DNA of 64,000 nucleotides from Accumulibacter sp032229525 (GTDB lineage Bacteria > Pseudomonadota > Gammaproteobacteria > Burkholderiales > Rhodocyclaceae), in assembly GCF_032229525.1 (NCBI RefSeq), contig NZ_JAVTWB010000112.1, positions 6,168-70,167 on the forward strand. The letters run 5' to 3'. The first letter of the stretch is position 1, and each line of letters opens with the position of its first letter. The notes below the pieces were generated by a model. The model was not told where the DNA came from, did no database searches, and saw only the letters and a program-made list of their open reading frames with translations. A program made the translations under genes and the position numbers. Below, piece by piece: positions 62,005-64,000 of the stretch.

Positions 62005-62724
62005 ATGCACAAAATGAAAAAATTGCTCACTGCATTGCTTGTCGCCCCGGCCATCGCATTGGCCAGTGGCGCTGCCATCCATCTTGACAAGGCGCCTGAT
62101 CGGCAGGGGGACAACGCTGCCCTGCAAAGCGGCGCCAGGACCTTCGTCAACTACTGTCTGAACTGCCATGGTGCGAGCTATGTCCGCTACAACACCCTGA
62201 CCCGGCTCGGTCTCACCGAGCAGCAGATCAAGGACAACCTGATGTTTGCCGCCGACAAAGTCGGTGAACAGATGCGCGTTGCCGCGCGTCCGGCCGAGCA
62301 GAAGACGTGGTTCGGCGCCACCCCCCCTGATCTGTCGCTGGTTGCACGTTCGCGGGCGTCGGAGGATGGCAGCGGGGCTGACTGGCTCTATACTTACCTG
62401 CGTTCGTTCTATGTCGACGAGAAGCGGCCGACCGGCTGGAATAACACCGTTTACGAAAACGTCGGTATGCCCCATGTGCTCTGGCAGTTGCAGGGGATAC
62501 AGGTGTTGAACGCGGATCACCACCTCGAACTGGAAACTCCGGGCAGCATGGCTCCTGCCGAGTACGACAAGACCGTCGCGGACCTGGTCGGTTTCATGGT
62601 CTGGGCGGCCGAGCCGGAAGCCGGTTTCCGCAAGCAACTCGGTTTCGGCGTTCTGGCTTTCCTTATTGTTCTCTTCGGCTTTGCCTACAAAATGAAGAAG
62701 AACTACTGGAAAGACATCAAGTAA
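62005..62724 (+). CDS. petC: Cytochrome c1
   Basis: The c-type haem subunit of complex III, 239 residues. A signal peptide (MKKLLTALLVAPAIALASG) precedes the haem-binding CLNCH (about residues 50-54). The C-terminal anchor helix is GFGVLAFLIVLFGFAYKM. ATG 62014 is an alternative start three codons later. It ends with a strong terminator. Confidence 0.95.
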   Translation: MHKMKKLLTALLVAPAIALASGAAIHLDKAPDRQGDNAALQSGARTFVNYCLNCHGASYVRYNTLTRLGLTEQQIKDNLMFAADKVGEQMRVAARPAEQKTWFGATPPDLSLVARSRASEDGSGADWLYTYLRSFYVDEKRPTGWNNTVYENVGMPHVLWQLQGIQVLNADHHLELETPGSMAPAEYDKTVADLVGFMVWAAEPEAGFRKQLGFGVLAFLIVLFGFAYKMKKNYWKDIK

Positions 62725-62753
62725 CAAGAAGACCAGCGCCGGGTTTCGGGCTG

Positions 62754-62814
62754 CGGCATCGCCGGCGAGGGCGCGACAAGCGCCCCCCGCCGCTGCGATG
62801 CCGATTCGTTTTTG
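62754..62814 (+). terminator. Rho-independent terminator after petABC
   Basis: An 8-bp perfect outer stem (CGGCATCG / CGATGCCG) encloses a GC-rich inner stem and is followed by ATTCGTTTTTG. It separates petABC from sspA. Confidence 0.7.
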
Positions 62815-62826
62815 AGGGTATTGATC

Positions 62827-63423
62827 ATGATGAATCTCTATTCGGGAACCACCTGCCCGTTCAGTCACCGTTGCCGGATCGTTCTTTACGAAAAAGGCAT
62901 GGACTTCCAGGTGATTGATGTCGATCTCTTCGCCAAACCCGAAGACATTGCCATCATCAACCCCTACGGCCGGGTGCCGGTGCTCGTCGAACGTGATCTC
63001 ATTCTCTATGAGCCGAACATCATCAACGAATACATCGACGAACGCTTCCCGCATCCGCAGTTGATGCCGGCCGATCCGATCATGCGCGCGCGCGCGCGGC
63101 AGCTGCTGATCACCATGGAGCGCGAGGTTTTCGCCTACATCGAGCCGCTGGAAAAGAACGGCAAGACCGCCGATCGCGCACGGCAGCAGATTCGCGACCG
63201 CCTCACCGAGATGGCTCCCGTATTCATCAAGCAGAAGCACATGCTCGGTGAAGACTTCTCGATGCTCGACGTCGCCATCGCGCCACTGCTCTGGCGGCTC
63301 GACCAGTACGGCATCGAACTGTCGAAGACGGCAGCGCCCCTGATGAAGTACGGGGAGCGCATTTTCAGCCGTCAGGGCTTCATCGATGCGCTGACACCCT
63401 CCGAAAAAGCCATGCGCAAGTAG
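62827..63423 (+). CDS. sspA: Stringent starvation protein A
   Basis: A 198-residue glutathione-S-transferase-fold protein that binds RNA polymerase and helps acid and starvation responses. The N-terminal thioredoxin-like part MMNLYSGTTCPFSHRCRIVL and the INPYGRVPVLVERDLILYEPNIINEYIDERFPHP block are typical. GAGGGT is 6 bases before ATG 62827. It is followed by sspB as usual after petABC in betaproteobacteria. Confidence 0.94.
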   Translation: MMNLYSGTTCPFSHRCRIVLYEKGMDFQVIDVDLFAKPEDIAIINPYGRVPVLVERDLILYEPNIINEYIDERFPHPQLMPADPIMRARARQLLITMEREVFAYIEPLEKNGKTADRARQQIRDRLTEMAPVFIKQKHMLGEDFSMLDVAIAPLLWRLDQYGIELSKTAAPLMKYGERIFSRQGFIDALTPSEKAMRK

Positions 63424-63447
63424 GCCAGGAAGGACGCCGCCTTTGCC

Positions 63448-63476
63448 GGCGACGCCAGCTGCAGAGGGGCGTCGCC
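63448..63476. repeat. 9-bp inverted repeat between sspA and sspB
   Basis: GGCGACGCC and GGCGTCGCC, separated by 11 bases, can form a hairpin in the spacer. No T-run follows, so it may be an mRNA processing or attenuation element rather than a terminator. Confidence 0.4.
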
Positions 63477-63510
63477 TGCTCCAGCCCGATCACCTCTCAC
63501 AGGAATCAAC

Positions 63511-63936
63511 TTGGATCTGCCGTCGACCAAACCCTACCTGATTCGCGCCATCCACCAATGGTGCACCGACAACAACTTCACCCCCTACCTCGCCGTATCC
63601 GTCGATGCCCGCACGCGGGTACCGATGGAACACGTTCGCGACGGCAAGATCGTGCTCAACGTCGGCTACGAAGCCACCGGGCGTCTCGAGATAGGTAACG
63701 AAGTGATCACCTTTCAAGCCCGCTTCGGCGGCGTTGCGCGTGACCTGTCGATCCCCATCGGCAATGTTTCCGGCATCTATGCGCGTGAAAATGGTGCCGG
63801 CATGACCTTCGAAACCGAAAGCGCCGCGACCGTCGCCAAGGGCGAGAACGCGGGGCCCGCTTCCGCTACGGACCGCGAGCCGGAGCCACCGACCACGCCG
63901 CCGGCTGGGCGGCCGAAGTTGCAGCGGATCAAATAG
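63511..63936 (+). CDS. sspB: ClpXP protease specificity-enhancing factor SspB
   Basis: Delivers ssrA-tagged proteins to ClpXP. The 141-residue protein has the folded domain (STKPYLIRAIHQWCTDNNFTPYLAVSVD ... ARDLSIPIGNVSGIYARENG) and an acidic/proline tail ending PAGRPKLQRIK, the ClpX-binding motif. The start is TTG 63511, preceded by AGGA. Confidence 0.94.
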   Translation: MDLPSTKPYLIRAIHQWCTDNNFTPYLAVSVDARTRVPMEHVRDGKIVLNVGYEATGRLEIGNEVITFQARFGGVARDLSIPIGNVSGIYARENGAGMTFETESAATVAKGENAGPASATDREPEPPTTPPAGRPKLQRIK

Positions 63937-64000
63937 CCACCGATGTCGCTGCTCTGCCCTTGACCAGCGAGCCCTGATTCACCGTTTCGCTGCGCCAACG

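Overview
The window reads as a chromosomal segment of a high-GC betaproteobacterium of the Rhodocyclales, most plausibly a 'Candidatus Accumulibacter'-like organism. The basis is the gene order (LysM protein-dprA-smg; def-fmt-htpX; rsmB-DUF4390-ntrY-ntrX-trkA-trkH; ffs-dnaX-ybaB-recR; petABC-sspA-sspB), the large glycogen/trehalose operon, an exopolyphosphatase, and an aor operon like that of Aromatoleum. The genus is an inference. The sequence is a draft scaffold with three N gaps (20616-20714, 22949-23048, 45388-45487).

Region 1 (1-20.5 kb) is core housekeeping: topB, smg, dprA, a LysM protein, def-fmt, htpX, an S1/P1-type nuclease, a decayed CDF transporter, rsmB, a DUF4390 protein, an NtrY/NtrX-like two-component system, trkA-trkH, hemE and priA. 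An exact parS-type palindrome lies at the htpX/nuclease junction. A DnaA-box-bearing AT-rich segment separates hemE from priA. Both fit an origin-proximal location.

Region 2 (20.8-27.9 kb) holds ppx and a leftward run: ClC channel, OmpA-like lipoprotein, ROK kinase, MOSC protein and MFS transporter (the last two cut by a gap). A class I glutamine-amidotransferase-like hydrolase is divergent from the ClC gene.

Region 3 (27.9-44.9 kb) is a leftward glycogen/trehalose locus in the order mscS, glgB, treS-maltokinase fusion, glgC, glgX, treZ, malQ-treY fusion. Several junctions overlap, implying translational coupling. A MarR-type regulator is divergent from its head. Together these genes make ADP-glucose, branch and debranch glucan, convert glucan ends to trehalose (TreY/TreZ), and convert trehalose to maltose and maltose-1-phosphate (TreS/Mak). 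GlgA and GlgE, needed to close the cycle, are not in the window.

Region 4 (45.5-52.7 kb) has a histidine phosphatase, a DUF3422 protein, and an aldehyde:ferredoxin oxidoreductase operon: FeS subunit, tungsten-enzyme large subunit, FAD/NAD subunit, MoaD-like protein and an unrecognised 100-residue protein.

Region 5 (52.7-64 kb) has the SRP RNA gene, dnaX-ybaB-recR, a lower-GC pair (beta-lactamase-fold hydrolase plus outer-membrane barrel), an intact CDF transporter divergent from an AraC regulator, then petABC, sspA and sspB. I saw no CRISPR array, prophage, IS element, tRNA or rRNA.
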